Assembly (NCBI GenBank): GCA_964624475.1
Contig: CAZUYC010000112.1
Span: 51,510 to 115,509 of the forward strand
DNA from: CAZUYC01 sp964624475
Lineage (GTDB): Bacteria; Myxococcota_A; UBA9160; SMWR01
Length of the DNA: 64,000 bases
Reading direction: 5' to 3'
The notes beneath the pieces are model-generated. The model was not told the origin of the DNA. It worked only from the letters and a program-made list of their open reading frames with translations, and ran no database searches. Positions 26,427 to 35,529 of the stretch are shown here, piece by piece (positions within the stretch are counted from its first letter, which is position 1; each line of letters opens with the position of its first letter). The translations under genes were made by a program, and so were the position numbers.

Positions 26427-27194
26427 CTAGCTCGCGAGACGGCGGCGGATGATGCGGGCGGCGAGGGCGAGCAGCGCCGCGGAGAGCGCGAGCGAGTAGA
26501 GCACGTCCCAGGCGAGGACGAGGGCCACCTCGCCGCGGAACGCGTGGCGCATGAGGCGCACCGGGTGCAGCAGCGGCAGCGCCTCGGCCACGGCGAGCCA
26601 GCCGCCCGCGAGGCGTTCCTCCAGCGGGAAGAAGACGTCGGAGAAGAGGAAGAGCGGCGTCAGGAAGAGCGTGAAGTAGAAGCTGAAGAAGTCGATCGTC
26701 GGGATCCGCAGGGCGAAGCCGATCCCGAGCGCCGCGAAGACGAGCCCCGTGAGCGGAATCGCGGGCAGCGCCCAGAGCGCGTGCGGGAAGGGGGCGAGGC
26801 CGACGGCCGCCACGGCGAGGAAGAAGCAGCCGCCGTAGATCGAGGCGCGCGTCACCGCCCACAGGACCTCGCCGGCGAGCAGGTCCTCGGGCTGCACCGG
26901 AGTGGTCAGTATCGACTCGTAGGTCTTCTCGAAGTTGAGGCGCACGAAGGCGTTGTAGGTGACCTCGAAGCTCGCGCCGTTCATCGCCGAGACGGCGACC
27001 AGGCCCGGCGCCAGGAAGGCCACATAGGACGTGCCGCCCATCTGGTCGACGTAGGCGCCGACGCCGATCCCGATCGACCCCAGGTAGAGCAGCGGCTCGA
27101 AGAAGTTCGGCAGGATGTTGAGCTTCCAGGTGCGGCGGTACATGGCGAAGTTGCGCTGCCAGACCGCGAACGCGTGGCGCGGCGAGACCCTCAT
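26427..27194 (-). CDS. ABC-2 type permease (NodJ-like)
   Basis: A 255-residue integral membrane protein with six predicted helices, the permease half of a drug, polysaccharide or lipid exporter. FEPLLYLGSIGIGVG near 32, YVAFLAPGLVAVSAMNGASF near 56, YESILTTPVQPEDLLAGE near 88 and FLTPLFLFSDVFFPLEE near 180 are typical of the NodJ/DrrB group. The ATG at 27194 overlaps the stop of the ATPase gene as ATGA, so the two subunits are translationally coupled. Confidence 0.87.
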   Translation of the reverse strand: MRVSPRHAFAVWQRNFAMYRRTWKLNILPNFFEPLLYLGSIGIGVGAYVDQMGGTSYVAFLAPGLVAVSAMNGASFEVTYNAFVRLNFEKTYESILTTPVQPEDLLAGEVLWAVTRASIYGGCFFLAVAAVGLAPFPHALWALPAIPLTGLVFAALGIGFALRIPTIDFFSFYFTLFLTPLFLFSDVFFPLEERLAGGWLAVAEALPLLHPVRLMRHAFRGEVALVLAWDVLYSLALSAALLALAARIIRRRLAS

Positions 27195-28129
27195 GCGCCG
27201 CCCTCGAGGCGCGTTCCGGTGATGCGCAGGAAGACGTCCTCGAGGTTCGTCGGTCGCACGACCGCTGCGAGGTGGTCGCCCGGGCCGCCGCCCCGGCGCC
27301 GGCGCAGCTCGCCGAGCAGCGCGCCCGCGTCGTCCACGTAGAGCGCGATCCGCCGGCCGCTGCGCAGGCGCGGCAGCTGCGCCAGGTCGCCGAGGAGGCG
27401 CTCCTCCTCGGCGGGGGCGAGGTCGAGCTCGAGGGCCTCGGGGGCGAGCGTCTCGCGGATCAGGCGCGCGGGCTCGCCTTCGGCCCGCACGCGCCCGTCG
27501 GCCATGATCGCGAGCCGGTCGCAGAGGCGCTCCGCTTCGTCCATGTAGTGGGTGGTGATCAGCACCGTCGCGCCGCCGGCGCGCAGCTCGCGCACGCGCT
27601 CCCAGAGCGAGCGGCGCACGGCGGGATCGAGCCCGGTGGTCGGCTCGTCGAGGATCAGGAGCTCGGGGCGGCTCACCAGCGAGAGGCCGATCGCGAGCCG
27701 CCGCTTGAAGCCGCCGGAGAGCCGCTCCACGGGCACGCCGGCGTGCGAGCGCAGCTCGAGGAAGTCGAGGATCTCCTCGATGCGCGGCTCGCTCTCGGCG
27801 CGGGAGAGGAGGTGGTAGCGCGCGAAGACGCGCAGGTTCTCGACCGGCGAGAGCGCCTCGATCAGCGCGTTCTCCTGGAGCGTCACGCCGAGCCGCGCGC
27901 GCACGGCGCGCGTCTCGCGCACCACGTCGAGGCCGAAGACGCGGACGCTGCCGGAGCTCGGCTGCGTGGCGCCGTAGATCATGCGCAAGGTCGTCGTCTT
28001 TCCGGCGCCGTTCGGACCGAGGAGCCCGAAGCAGAGGCCCGCCGGCACGTCGAGGTCGAGCTCGGCGACGGCCACGCGCGCAGCGAAGCGCTTTCCGACC
28101 CTCCGGCACTCGACGACGGCGGCGCACAC
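27191..28129 (-). CDS. ABC transporter ATPase (NodI/DrrA-like)
   Basis: A 312-residue ATPase subunit. Walker A LLGPNGAGKTTTLRM near 36, Q-loop LGVTLQENALI near 82, signature ERLSGGFKRRLAIGLSL near 133, Walker B LLILDEPTTGLDP near 155 and the H-loop in ITTHYMDEAE near 190 are all intact. The C-terminal 80 residues, ending with RPTNLEDVFLRITGTRL, are the usual regulatory extension of drug and capsule exporters. The GTG at 28129 begins directly at the family N-terminus. It is coupled to the permease downstream. Confidence 0.9.
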   Translation of the reverse strand: MCAAVVECRRVGKRFAARVAVAELDLDVPAGLCFGLLGPNGAGKTTTLRMIYGATQPSSGSVRVFGLDVVRETRAVRARLGVTLQENALIEALSPVENLRVFARYHLLSRAESEPRIEEILDFLELRSHAGVPVERLSGGFKRRLAIGLSLVSRPELLILDEPTTGLDPAVRRSLWERVRELRAGGATVLITTHYMDEAERLCDRLAIMADGRVRAEGEPARLIRETLAPEALELDLAPAEEERLLGDLAQLPRLRSGRRIALYVDDAGALLGELRRRRGGGPGDHLAAVVRPTNLEDVFLRITGTRLEGGA

Positions 28130-28278
28130 GGCGGCGCGAGCGTATCACGCGTGGGGCAGAAGGAGCCGATGCCGGGCCCGCGCGTCTCGACCGCCGCCTG
28201 CGCGCTCTACGCCCTTCCGCACACCTTCGCGGTGATCGCATCCGCGCGGCGCTCGTCGAGCGCCGCGGGTGAAGGCTC

Positions 28279-29358
28279 TCAGCCGACCGGGGCGCTCGGC
28301 GAGGGCATGGCGGGCGCGGGTCGTCCGTGCACCAGCACGACCTTCCGATCCTCGAAGAAGACCGAGATCTTGCCGTTGCCGGCCTGGCCCTGCACGACGC
28401 CGAGCCCGAGTGTCGGGTGCGAGATGCGGTCGGCGGCGGCGTACTTCTCGCTCGCGGCGTAGCTGCGGATCGGCCGCGAGAGGTCCGCTTCGACCGGCAC
28501 CTCGACCGGCGCCCCGGGCTTGGGCCGCGAGGGGACCTTCGGCCGGAGGCGCCCGGCCGAGAGCTCCCAGGCGGGGACCAGGCGCGGCGCCGAGTCGAGG
28601 ACCGGCCGGCCCTCGGGATAGCTCCAGCCGGGATCGCCCTCGAGCCGGCAGCCGAGGAAGAGCAGCCGGATGCCGGACGCCTCCTCGAGCTCGCGCGCGA
28701 TGCGCTCGAGCTCGTGGATCCAGGCCGCGCCCTTCTGCGCCTCGCGGCGCCGGCAGAGCTCCCAGTAGCGCGGGCTCGCGAGCACCGCGACGAGCGGGGG
28801 CTCGTCGCCGACGGCGCGGCCGCACGCCTCGGCGACCTCGCCGGCCAGCGCTCCGCGGCACGCATGGGCTCCGGCGGCGCGCGCGAGCGCCTCCAGCGTC
28901 GCCGCGAGCGGGGTATCGCCGGTCCCCGCGCGAGCGGCTCCCGGCGCCAGGTAGCGGATCTGTACGACCGCGAGCCGCTCGCCCGGCCCGAGTCCCAGGA
29001 GATCGACCCGACCCGGCTGGAACGGCACCTGGGCCGCGACCGGGTCGAGACTCCCCTTCCCGTCCGGCAACGCCATCCCGTGTCCGGCGCGGCCCGCGTG
29101 CTCGACGAGCGCCAGCGAGAGGTGCTCTGCGTCGCGCGCGGGCCGGCGCTCGCCGGCGAGGCGTCGGCTGTAGGCGACGAAGTACTTGCGCCCATCCTCC
29201 GCGCTCGTCGTGGCGCGCAGCTCCTCCTCGAAGGCGAGGGCGAGGTCCGCCCCCGTCAAGCCGGCGGCCACGGCCCGGAAGTCCGAGGCGCGCCGCACCC
29301 TCGGATCGGCGGCGAGGTCGAGGAGCGGATGCTGGCTCAAGGGTCCCCCTCCCGGCAT
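28279..29358 (-). CDS. Protein of unknown function with C-terminal 'ISHPTLGLGVV' domain
   Basis: A 359-residue soluble protein that I do not recognise as a whole. The last 60 residues, with KYAAADRISHPTLGLGVVQG and KISVFFEDRKVVLVHG, resemble a small beta domain that recurs at the C-terminus of uncharacterised myxobacterial and deltaproteobacterial proteins. The middle contains VAVLASPRYWELCRRREAQ and GIRLLFLGCRLEGDPGW. No membrane segment or signal is seen. It lies 149 bp upstream of the ABC ATPase gene on the same strand. The ATG at 29358 is the first usable one, preceded by GTAGGG-like sequence on the minus strand's opposite side only weakly. Confidence 0.6.
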   Translation of the reverse strand: MPGGGPLSQHPLLDLAADPRVRRASDFRAVAAGLTGADLALAFEEELRATTSAEDGRKYFVAYSRRLAGERRPARDAEHLSLALVEHAGRAGHGMALPDGKGSLDPVAAQVPFQPGRVDLLGLGPGERLAVVQIRYLAPGAARAGTGDTPLAATLEALARAAGAHACRGALAGEVAEACGRAVGDEPPLVAVLASPRYWELCRRREAQKGAAWIHELERIARELEEASGIRLLFLGCRLEGDPGWSYPEGRPVLDSAPRLVPAWELSAGRLRPKVPSRPKPGAPVEVPVEADLSRPIRSYAASEKYAAADRISHPTLGLGVVQGQAGNGKISVFFEDRKVVLVHGRPAPAMPSPSAPVG

Positions 29359-29432
29359 CGAGCATAGCCGTAGGGAAATCTCAATGCCCGGAGCTGGCGC
29401 TCCGAACAGGTACCGAGGGGGGACCCGGGCGG

Positions 29433-29738
29433 ATGGTGTCGCCCATATTCGAGTTCGTCGCCGGCGAGATCGAGCGGCGCAGCGCGCTCGCGACGCTCGA
29501 AGCGCGCGGCACCGTGCGGCTCGCCCTCAAGCGCGCCGGGCTCGACGCGAGCAGCGTCAGCAGCGCTCAGATGGCCGTGGTGCTCGAGCAGGTGCTGCCC
29601 GGGGAGATGCGCTCGCGCGGCGTGGCCGGGTCGGCGGATCTCTGCCGAGCGATCGCCTCGGCGCTGCGCGCCTCCCACCCGGACGGCGCAGGCGCCGACT
29701 CGCCCGAGGCGATCTTCCGCAGGCTCGCTGCGGGCTAG
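29433..29738 (+). CDS. Small protein of unknown function
   Basis: A 101-residue, mostly helical protein from an ATG at 29433. It begins with a stretch dense in acidic and basic residues (FEFVAGEIERRSALATLEAR) and has no membrane segment or known motif. The reading frame has strong third-position GC bias, and it is divergent from the unknown gene at 28279-29358. I cannot assign a role. Confidence 0.55.
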   Translation: MVSPIFEFVAGEIERRSALATLEARGTVRLALKRAGLDASSVSSAQMAVVLEQVLPGEMRSRGVAGSADLCRAIASALRASHPDGAGADSPEAIFRRLAAG

Positions 29739-30155
29739 ACCCCGCAGCACCGGAACGATCCCTGCTGAATTTCTCTGCCCGGACCCCCATTTGGGGGCTG
29801 TGCCCGCGCACCCGCTGCTGTATGCCACCCCTGTGAGGCGGGCCGCGGGGTGACGATGATGCGGGAAACGGTCGAGGGGACTGGGCCCCTCGCGCCGGTA
29901 CCCGGACTCCGCCAGGGAACCTCGGGGCTCTCCTCGCGATCAACCAACGGAAACGCTGACCAGATCCGAATCCTGTCCGTCCTCTGGGGCCCGCTCGCAA
30001 GGGCGGGCCCCACCTCGCCGCTACGTCCTCCCATGGCCTCTCCCGCGTCCTCTGCGGCGGCACCGCGGCGGCGGCAGGCCCGGGGGACCCTCCGTCGCGC
30101 CCGGCCCTATACTCGGGGGTTGGCCGTGGTCGGGGGGGCCGCGGCGGGTGGTGCC
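29739..30155 (+). other. Intergenic region with hairpins upstream of the LuxR-type gene
   Basis: This gap holds two clear inverted repeats. CCCCC-ATTT-GGGGG is at 29784-29797. A perfect 9-bp stem GGGGCCCGC/GCGGGCCCC with an 8-base loop is at 29986-30011. Between them a shorter stem GAGGGG/CCCCTC occurs near 29875-29892. There is an open frame from 29850 into the LuxR gene, but its translation looks unlike a protein. The region could be a structured 5' leader or a small RNA; neither hairpin has a T-run typical of an intrinsic terminator. Confidence 0.45.
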
Positions 30156-31340
30156 ATGGGGAGCGAGGCCCTCGCGCTCCGGCTCGCGGAGCGCGGCTAC
30201 GAGGCGGCGCTGGATCCCAGCGTGTGGGGAGCCTTCCTCGAGGAGCTCTCGGAGGCTCTCGGGGGAGCCGCCATCCAGCTCTCCCTGCGCATCCGCAGCG
30301 TGGAGGTGTCGCGCACCGACGAGCCGTTGAGCGACCCGGGACCCGTCTTCCGCATCCACCTCGACGATCGCTACCACCCGACCTTCCTGCGCCTCTCGAT
30401 CGCCGACTTCCCCTGGGCCTCGATCGACCGGCGCGGCGTCGCCCACGGCTTCGTGTGCGCGAGCGAGATGGTCGACCAGGACCTCCACTTCGAGCGGAGC
30501 GATTTCTACCGCGAGTACATGAAGCCCCAGGGCCTGGCGCTCGAGAGCCCGCTCTGCCACGTGATGGCGAGCGCGGAGGCGCGGCCGCTCGCAGGCGTGG
30601 TGATCTACCGGCGCGAGGGGTGTCGCCCCTTCGCACCGGCGGACTTCGAGCTGCTCGACCTCCTCGCGCCCCATCTCGGGCGCGCCTACCGCATCCACTG
30701 CCGCCTCGGCGACGCGCGCCACGAGCAGCACGCCCTGCGCGAGGTGATGGATCGGCTCCCCTCCGGCGTGATCCTCCTCGACAAGGACTCGCGTGCGGTG
30801 CTGACCAACCGGAGCGCCGACCAGATCCTCGCCCTGGCGGACGGCATCCGGCTCGACAGCGGCCGCCCGCGCCTCGACGACCCGCAGCAGGACCGCACCT
30901 TCCAGCAGCTCCTCGAGGAGGCGGTGCGGACGCGCGCCCTGCGCGGGCAATCCTTCGGGAAGACCATGTCGGTCGTGCGCCCCTCTGGGCGGCGCTCGTT
31001 CGCCTCGATGGTGGGGGCGCTGCTCGCGCCGCCTCCCGGCACGAGCCTCCGCGAGGCCGTCGCGATCCTCTTCGTCGCCGACCCGGAGGGGAGCCAGATC
31101 TCCACCACCGAGGTGCTCGAGAGGCTCTACGACCTGACGCCGGCCGAGGCGGAGCTGTTGCGGCTGCTCGCCGAGGGCAACTCGCTCGAGCGGGTCGCCG
31201 AGCGGCGCGGCGTCACGATGAACACCGCCCGCAGCCAGCTCAAGCAGGTCTTCGCCAAGACGGACACGCGGCGCCAGGGAGAGCTGGTCCGCCTCGTCCT
31301 GACCGGGGTCGCCTCGCTGGGCGACGACGGAGGTCGTTAG
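30156..31340 (+). CDS. LuxR-family transcriptional regulator with PAS-like middle domain
   Basis: A 394-residue regulator. The C-terminal helix-turn-helix, TPAEAELLRLLAEGNSLERV near 327 followed by MNTARSQLKQVFAKTDT, is of LuxR/NarL type. The central EVMDRLPSGVILLDKDSRAV near 200 is a PAS-like sensor segment. The N-terminal 190 residues (PSVWGAFLEELSEALGGAAI) resemble the ligand-free domain of similar one-component regulators. The ATG at 30156 is chosen because the upstream frame does not look coding. Only one base separates its stop from the GntR-type gene, so the two regulators are one operon. A structured leader precedes it. Confidence 0.8.
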   Translation: MGSEALALRLAERGYEAALDPSVWGAFLEELSEALGGAAIQLSLRIRSVEVSRTDEPLSDPGPVFRIHLDDRYHPTFLRLSIADFPWASIDRRGVAHGFVCASEMVDQDLHFERSDFYREYMKPQGLALESPLCHVMASAEARPLAGVVIYRREGCRPFAPADFELLDLLAPHLGRAYRIHCRLGDARHEQHALREVMDRLPSGVILLDKDSRAVLTNRSADQILALADGIRLDSGRPRLDDPQQDRTFQQLLEEAVRTRALRGQSFGKTMSVVRPSGRRSFASMVGALLAPPPGTSLREAVAILFVADPEGSQISTTEVLERLYDLTPAEAELLRLLAEGNSLERVAERRGVTMNTARSQLKQVFAKTDTRRQGELVRLVLTGVASLGDDGGR

Positions 31341-31341
31341 C

Positions 31342-32094
31342 ATGCAGACCCGTGCGCTCCGCGAGCGCCACAGCGACCGCATCGCCGCGGGGCTGCGCAA
31401 CGAGATCCTGCGCGGTCGCTACCAGCCGGGGCAGCGCCTTCCCGCCGAACGGGAGCTCGCGAGCCGCCTCTCTGTGAACCGCGGCTCGGTGCGGGAGGCG
31501 CTGAAGAAGCTCGAGCAGCTCGGTCTCGTCGAGATCCGCCGCGGCGACGGCGCCCTCGTGCGGCACCTGCACGAGGCGAGCGTCGAAGTCGTGCGCCACC
31601 TCCTGAACGCGAGCAACGGCCTGGATCGGCGCATCCTCGAGGAGGTCTTCGACGTGCAAGAGATGCTCCTCGCCGGCGCAGCCGCGCTGGCGGTCGAACG
31701 CCTTCCGGAGCCCGCGCTCGCGCGCGCCCGGGCGCTGGTGGCCGAGCTCGCGGAGCCGGAGCGGACGGCGGTCGACTTCCACCTGCGCGTCGAAGCGCTG
31801 GTCGAGATCGCGGCCGAGGCGAGTGGACACCTCGTGCTGCGGCTCTTCCGCAACACCTTCCGCCCGGCGATCCTCGAGGGCCTGCGCGCGCTCGGCCCCT
31901 ACTACCGGGGCACCGAACCCGGCCTCGACGAAGCCGCCCGCGCCCTCGACGCGGCGCTCACCCTGCGCGCGCCCGAGGCCGCGGCGGCGGCCGTGCGCGC
32001 CCTCTCGCGGCAGGTGCGGGTGCGGCTGGCCCGGGCGCTCGACGCCTACGAGGCCGACCGCACGCGCCGCGGCGCCGAGGCCCCCGGGGTCTGA
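31342..32094 (+). CDS. GntR-family regulator, FadR subfamily
   Basis: A 250-residue repressor-type regulator. Residues 10-75 are a winged helix: RNEILRGRYQPGQRLPAERE, then LASRLSVNRGSVREALKKLE and LGLVEIRRGDGALV. The remaining helical domain (LEEVFDVQEMLLAGAAALAV; FHLRVEALVEIAAEASGH) is of the FCD type that binds acyl or organic-acid ligands. The three metal-binding His seen in many FCD domains are not clearly complete here. The ATG at 31342 sits one base after the LuxR stop. Confidence 0.85.
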   Translation: MQTRALRERHSDRIAAGLRNEILRGRYQPGQRLPAERELASRLSVNRGSVREALKKLEQLGLVEIRRGDGALVRHLHEASVEVVRHLLNASNGLDRRILEEVFDVQEMLLAGAAALAVERLPEPALARARALVAELAEPERTAVDFHLRVEALVEIAAEASGHLVLRLFRNTFRPAILEGLRALGPYYRGTEPGLDEAARALDAALTLRAPEAAAAAVRALSRQVRVRLARALDAYEADRTRRGAEAPGV

Positions 32095-32115
32095 AGGCCG
32101 GGGCCGGCCCGGCTC

Positions 32116-32997
32116 CTAGACCACGCCCCGGCGCAGGCGCTCGATCCGCTCCTCGAGCGGCGGGTGGGTCATGAAGAGGCGCGAGATCCCGGAACTGCGC
32201 CCGGAGACGCCGAACGCGGCCATCTGATCGGGGAGCGGCTGCGGATCGGCGACCTTCCGCAGCCGATCGAGCGCCGCGATCATCTTCTCGCGCCCGGCGA
32301 GGCGCGCGCCGCCCGCATCGGCGCGGAACTCGCGCTGGCGCGAGAACCACATCACGATCACGCTCGCGGCGATCCCGAAGAGAACCTGCGCGACCATCGT
32401 CGTCATGAAGAAGCCGATGCCGTGGCCGCGCTCGTTGCGCAAGACCACCCGATCGACCCAGTAGCCGACGAGACGCGACAGGAAGAGCACGAAGGTGTTC
32501 ACCACGCCCTGGATCAGCGTGAGCGTCACCATGTCGCCGTTCGCGATGTGGCTGATCTCGTGGCCGAGCACCGCCTCGACCTCGTCGCGGTTCATCGAGC
32601 GCAAGAGGCCCGTGCTCACCGCGACGAGCGCGGCGTCGCGCCGCGCGCCCGTGGCGAAGGCGTTCGGCGCGTCGGACGGGAAGACCGCCACCTTCGGCAT
32701 CGCGATCCCCGCCGCCTGCGCCTGATGGCTCACCGTCTGGAGCAGCCACGCCTCGGCGTCGCCGCGCGGCTGCTCGATCACGGTGGCGCCGGTCGCGCGC
32801 AGGGCCATCCACTTCGAGAGGAGCAGCGAGATCACGCTGCCGCCCATGCCGAAGACCGCGCAGAAGGCGAGGAGCGGGCCGAGCTGGAGCCCCCCCTGAT
32901 CGGCCAGGAAACGGTCCACCCCGAGCAGTCGGGCCGCGATGCTCAGCACGACCAGGACGGCGACGTTCGTGACGAGGAAGAGGAAGACCCGTTTCAT
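32116..32997 (-). CDS. htpX: Zinc metalloprotease HtpX
   Basis: A 293-residue membrane protease for quality control of inner-membrane proteins. Two N-terminal helices (FLFLVTNVAVLVVLSI; LLAFCAVFGMGGSVISLLL) are followed by the zinc site VLGHEISHIANGDM near 142, two more helices near 165 and 200, and the third zinc ligand in QREFRADAGGARL near 222. LFMTHPPLEERIERLR closes the protein. All catalytic residues are present and the length is normal. It converges with the GntR-type gene, 21 bp apart. Confidence 0.95.
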   Translation of the reverse strand: MKRVFLFLVTNVAVLVVLSIAARLLGVDRFLADQGGLQLGPLLAFCAVFGMGGSVISLLLSKWMALRATGATVIEQPRGDAEAWLLQTVSHQAQAAGIAMPKVAVFPSDAPNAFATGARRDAALVAVSTGLLRSMNRDEVEAVLGHEISHIANGDMVTLTLIQGVVNTFVLFLSRLVGYWVDRVVLRNERGHGIGFFMTTMVAQVLFGIAASVIVMWFSRQREFRADAGGARLAGREKMIAALDRLRKVADPQPLPDQMAAFGVSGRSSGISRLFMTHPPLEERIERLRRGVV

Positions 32998-33060
32998 GGC
33001 GCATGGCCTCCGGCGTTGAGCCGAAAGCGTAGGCCCCGGGGTTCTGGGGTCAAGGCGCGC

Positions 33061-33564
33061 TCACGGAGCCAGCGCGGCCGGAACGGGCGCCGGCGCGCCT
33101 TCGAGGGTGCCCATCCGCGACTCGAGGTCCCGGAGGCGCGTCAGGCTCGAGCGCGTGATCGTGTCGTGGGAGCCGGTCGCGCTCGCGACCCGCTCCTCGA
33201 GGCGCTGGAGGCGCTCGGGGACGCCCGACACGTCGCGCGCCGGCGCGCTCGGCCGCTTCTCGATCGCGGCGAGGCGGCCCTCCGCGGCGGCGAGGCGGCG
33301 ATCGACGGCCGGAGGCACGCGCTGCCCGAGGGCGTCGAGCCCGGTGCGCAGCGCCGCGTTCTCGGCCCGCAGCGCTTCGATCGCGGCGGCGGACTCGGCC
33401 AAGCGCTGCTCGAGCCCCGGGTCGGCCGCCGGGACGGCCCAGCGCGCGGCGCCGACCGCGACCGCGCCGAGGACCAGGATCCAGGGCAGCGCCTGGCGGC
33501 GGAAGAAGCGGCGGAGGAAGCGCACCTCCTCCTGGGTCACCTGGATCTCGGCGGCCTGGCCCAT
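33061..33564 (-). CDS. Membrane-anchored coiled-coil protein of unknown function
   Basis: A 167-residue protein with one membrane helix (LPWILVLGAVAVGAARWAV, residues 26-44) followed by an alanine- and glutamate-rich coiled coil of about 110 residues (RLAESAAAIEALRAENAALR and similar heptads). The short cytoplasmic N-terminus TQEEVRFLRRFFRR is positively charged. I recognise no family. It precedes htpX on the same strand with 63 bases between; co-transcription is possible. Confidence 0.65.
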   Translation of the reverse strand: MGQAAEIQVTQEEVRFLRRFFRRQALPWILVLGAVAVGAARWAVPAADPGLEQRLAESAAAIEALRAENAALRTGLDALGQRVPPAVDRRLAAAEGRLAAIEKRPSAPARDVSGVPERLQRLEERVASATGSHDTITRSSLTRLRDLESRMGTLEGAPAPVPAALAP

Positions 33565-33643
33565 GGGTTCTCCCCTCGGGGTACTCGGAGCTCCTGCGGT
33601 ACGTTTCGCCCGTGCGCGCCCCGGGGTTGAGCCCTGGAGGCGG

Positions 33644-35506
33644 CTAGCCGGCGCGCCCGAGTACCCGGTAGACCTCCACCGGCTCGCCCTTTCCCTTCAG
33701 GCGCTGCGCGCCGATCGCGCGCGTCCGGAAGCGGCCGCCGAGGCGGCCGTGGGTCTCCTCGCCCACGAGGATCCGGAAGCCCTCGGACTCGGCGTCGAAG
33801 GCGGTCTTGTCGAAGCTCTCGAGGCGCGAGGCCGTGTTCACGGTGTCGCCGACCATCGCGTACTTGAGGTGCTCGGAGCTGCCGAGGGAGCCTGCGATCA
33901 CGGGCCCGGTCAGGATCCCGATCCGCATGCGCGCGGTGGGCGCCCCCTGCCGCCGCCAGCGCTCGTTCAGCCGCTCGAGCTCCTCCGCCATGTCGAGCGC
34001 GCACGCGACGGCGCTCTGCGCATCGCGATCGATCTCCGCCTCGGCCGTGCGCCGGACCGGCGCGCCGAAGGTCGCCATGAGACCATCGCCCAGGAAGTCG
34101 TTCACGAAGCCGCCGTGGCGCTCGACCAGGCGCGCCATCGCCTCCAGGTAGGTCCCGATCCAGCTCATCACCTCGGCCGGCAGGGCCTTCTCGCTGGCCG
34201 AGGTGTAGCCCGAGAGGTCGGAGAGCAGCACCGTCGCGGTGATCCGCTCCGGCCGCGGGCGCCCGCCCTCCATGAAGAGCTCGCGCTGGCGCCAGATCTC
34301 GTCGACCACCGCGCGCGAGACGTAGGTGCCGAAGAGCTTCATCGCGACGGCCTTCTCGGCGCGCTCGTGCTGCGTCACCCAGGCGAGGGAGAGGCCGAGC
34401 GCCGCGAGCGACCCGAGCGCCGGCGCCGCGACCGGGATCCAGAGCGCCGCCGTTCCGAGCGCGGCGAGGCCGCCGCCCGCGAGTGCCACGAGCCCCGCCC
34501 CGGCCGCGGCGGCGAGCCCGAGCGGCGAGCGCAGGCGCGTCCCGAGCAGGCCGGCCGCCGTGCACCAGGCCGCGATCCAGAGCGCCTCGACGGCGTCCGC
34601 CGGCGCGCGGATGGGGCGCGCGCCGCCGGCGGCGAAGCGGAGCAGCTGGTCCAGCGCGGCGGCGTGGATCTCGGCGCCGAAGACGCGCTCGCCCGGGGGC
34701 GTCTGGAACTCGTCCTTCACGCTCGGCGAGCGCGTGGCGAGGATCGCGACCCGACCGCGCACGAGCTCCGGATCGACGCGCGCCTCGAGCAGGTCGGCGA
34801 GGGGCACGCCGGGGAGCGAGCCCGGCGCGCGCCGGTAGTCGAGCGCGAACTGATACCCGCCCGGGTTCGCGCCGACGTAGCCGCCGAAGTCGCCGTCGAG
34901 CCAGGGGAGCGGGGTCGTCCCGATGCGCAGCACGCCCGGCTGCCGGGGGTCCGGGGCGACCGGGGCACCCGCGCGCAGCGCCAGCTGGAGCGCGAACGAG
35001 GGCACCTGTTCGCCCTCGGGGTCCAGCATCAGCAGGAGCCCGCGCCGGACGACGCCGTCGGGATCGGCGAGCAGATCGCTGAACCCGACCTGCGCGCGGT
35101 CGGCGAGGAAGGGTGGTCGCGACACGCCGGGCATCTCCGCCTCGGGGAGCTTCTCGACCATCACCACGTCGGGGTTCGCGAGCACCGCGCGGCGGAGCTC
35201 CTCGCTCGAGGACGCATCGCGGTAGAGGTCGACGCCGATCGCCCGGGCCCCGAGCCTCCCGAGCTCGTCGACGGCGCGGGCGAGGAGCGCGTCCGGGAGC
35301 GGATGCCCGTAGGCGGCGATCTCCTGCTCGCGGATCCACACCAGCGCGACCGGCGGCGGACCGGCTCTCGCCGGGAGCGCGGCGAGAATGCGGTCGTAGA
35401 CGGCGAGCTCGGGAGCCACGAGCCAGCCGCGTCCGCGCGCGCCGAGCGCGGCCGCGGCCACGGCGAGCCCGATCGCGAGCCCCACCGCCGTCCGCGAGCG
35501 CGCCAT
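33644..35506 (-). CDS. CHASE2-domain adenylate/guanylate cyclase, class III
   Basis: A 620-residue membrane cyclase. After one N-terminal helix comes a periplasmic CHASE2 sensor (VALVWIREQEIAAYGHPLPD; IGVDLYRDASS; FQTPPGERVFGAEIHAAALD). Three helices follow at about 305-380, then the catalytic domain: VLLSDLSGYTSASE near 420 with two metal-binding Asp, FVNDFLGDGLMATFG near 460, and VGDTVNTASRLES near 560 for the transition state. It should make cAMP or cGMP in response to an external signal. The start is the ATG at 35506, 23 bases from the divergent TMTC-like gene. A Crp-type regulator in the window (47165-47779) could sense the product, but this link is inference. Confidence 0.9.
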   Translation of the reverse strand: MARSRTAVGLAIGLAVAAAALGARGRGWLVAPELAVYDRILAALPARAGPPPVALVWIREQEIAAYGHPLPDALLARAVDELGRLGARAIGVDLYRDASSSEELRRAVLANPDVVMVEKLPEAEMPGVSRPPFLADRAQVGFSDLLADPDGVVRRGLLLMLDPEGEQVPSFALQLALRAGAPVAPDPRQPGVLRIGTTPLPWLDGDFGGYVGANPGGYQFALDYRRAPGSLPGVPLADLLEARVDPELVRGRVAILATRSPSVKDEFQTPPGERVFGAEIHAAALDQLLRFAAGGARPIRAPADAVEALWIAAWCTAAGLLGTRLRSPLGLAAAAGAGLVALAGGGLAALGTAALWIPVAAPALGSLAALGLSLAWVTQHERAEKAVAMKLFGTYVSRAVVDEIWRQRELFMEGGRPRPERITATVLLSDLSGYTSASEKALPAEVMSWIGTYLEAMARLVERHGGFVNDFLGDGLMATFGAPVRRTAEAEIDRDAQSAVACALDMAEELERLNERWRRQGAPTARMRIGILTGPVIAGSLGSSEHLKYAMVGDTVNTASRLESFDKTAFDAESEGFRILVGEETHGRLGGRFRTRAIGAQRLKGKGEPVEVYRVLGRAG

Positions 35507-35529
35507 TCCGGGAGGTTAACCTCCCGGGC

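Noticed and set aside
29850..30155. N-terminal extension of the LuxR-type regulator to 29850
   Set aside because: The 102 residues have no family similarity and cross strong hairpins; the ATG at 30156 fits the family start.
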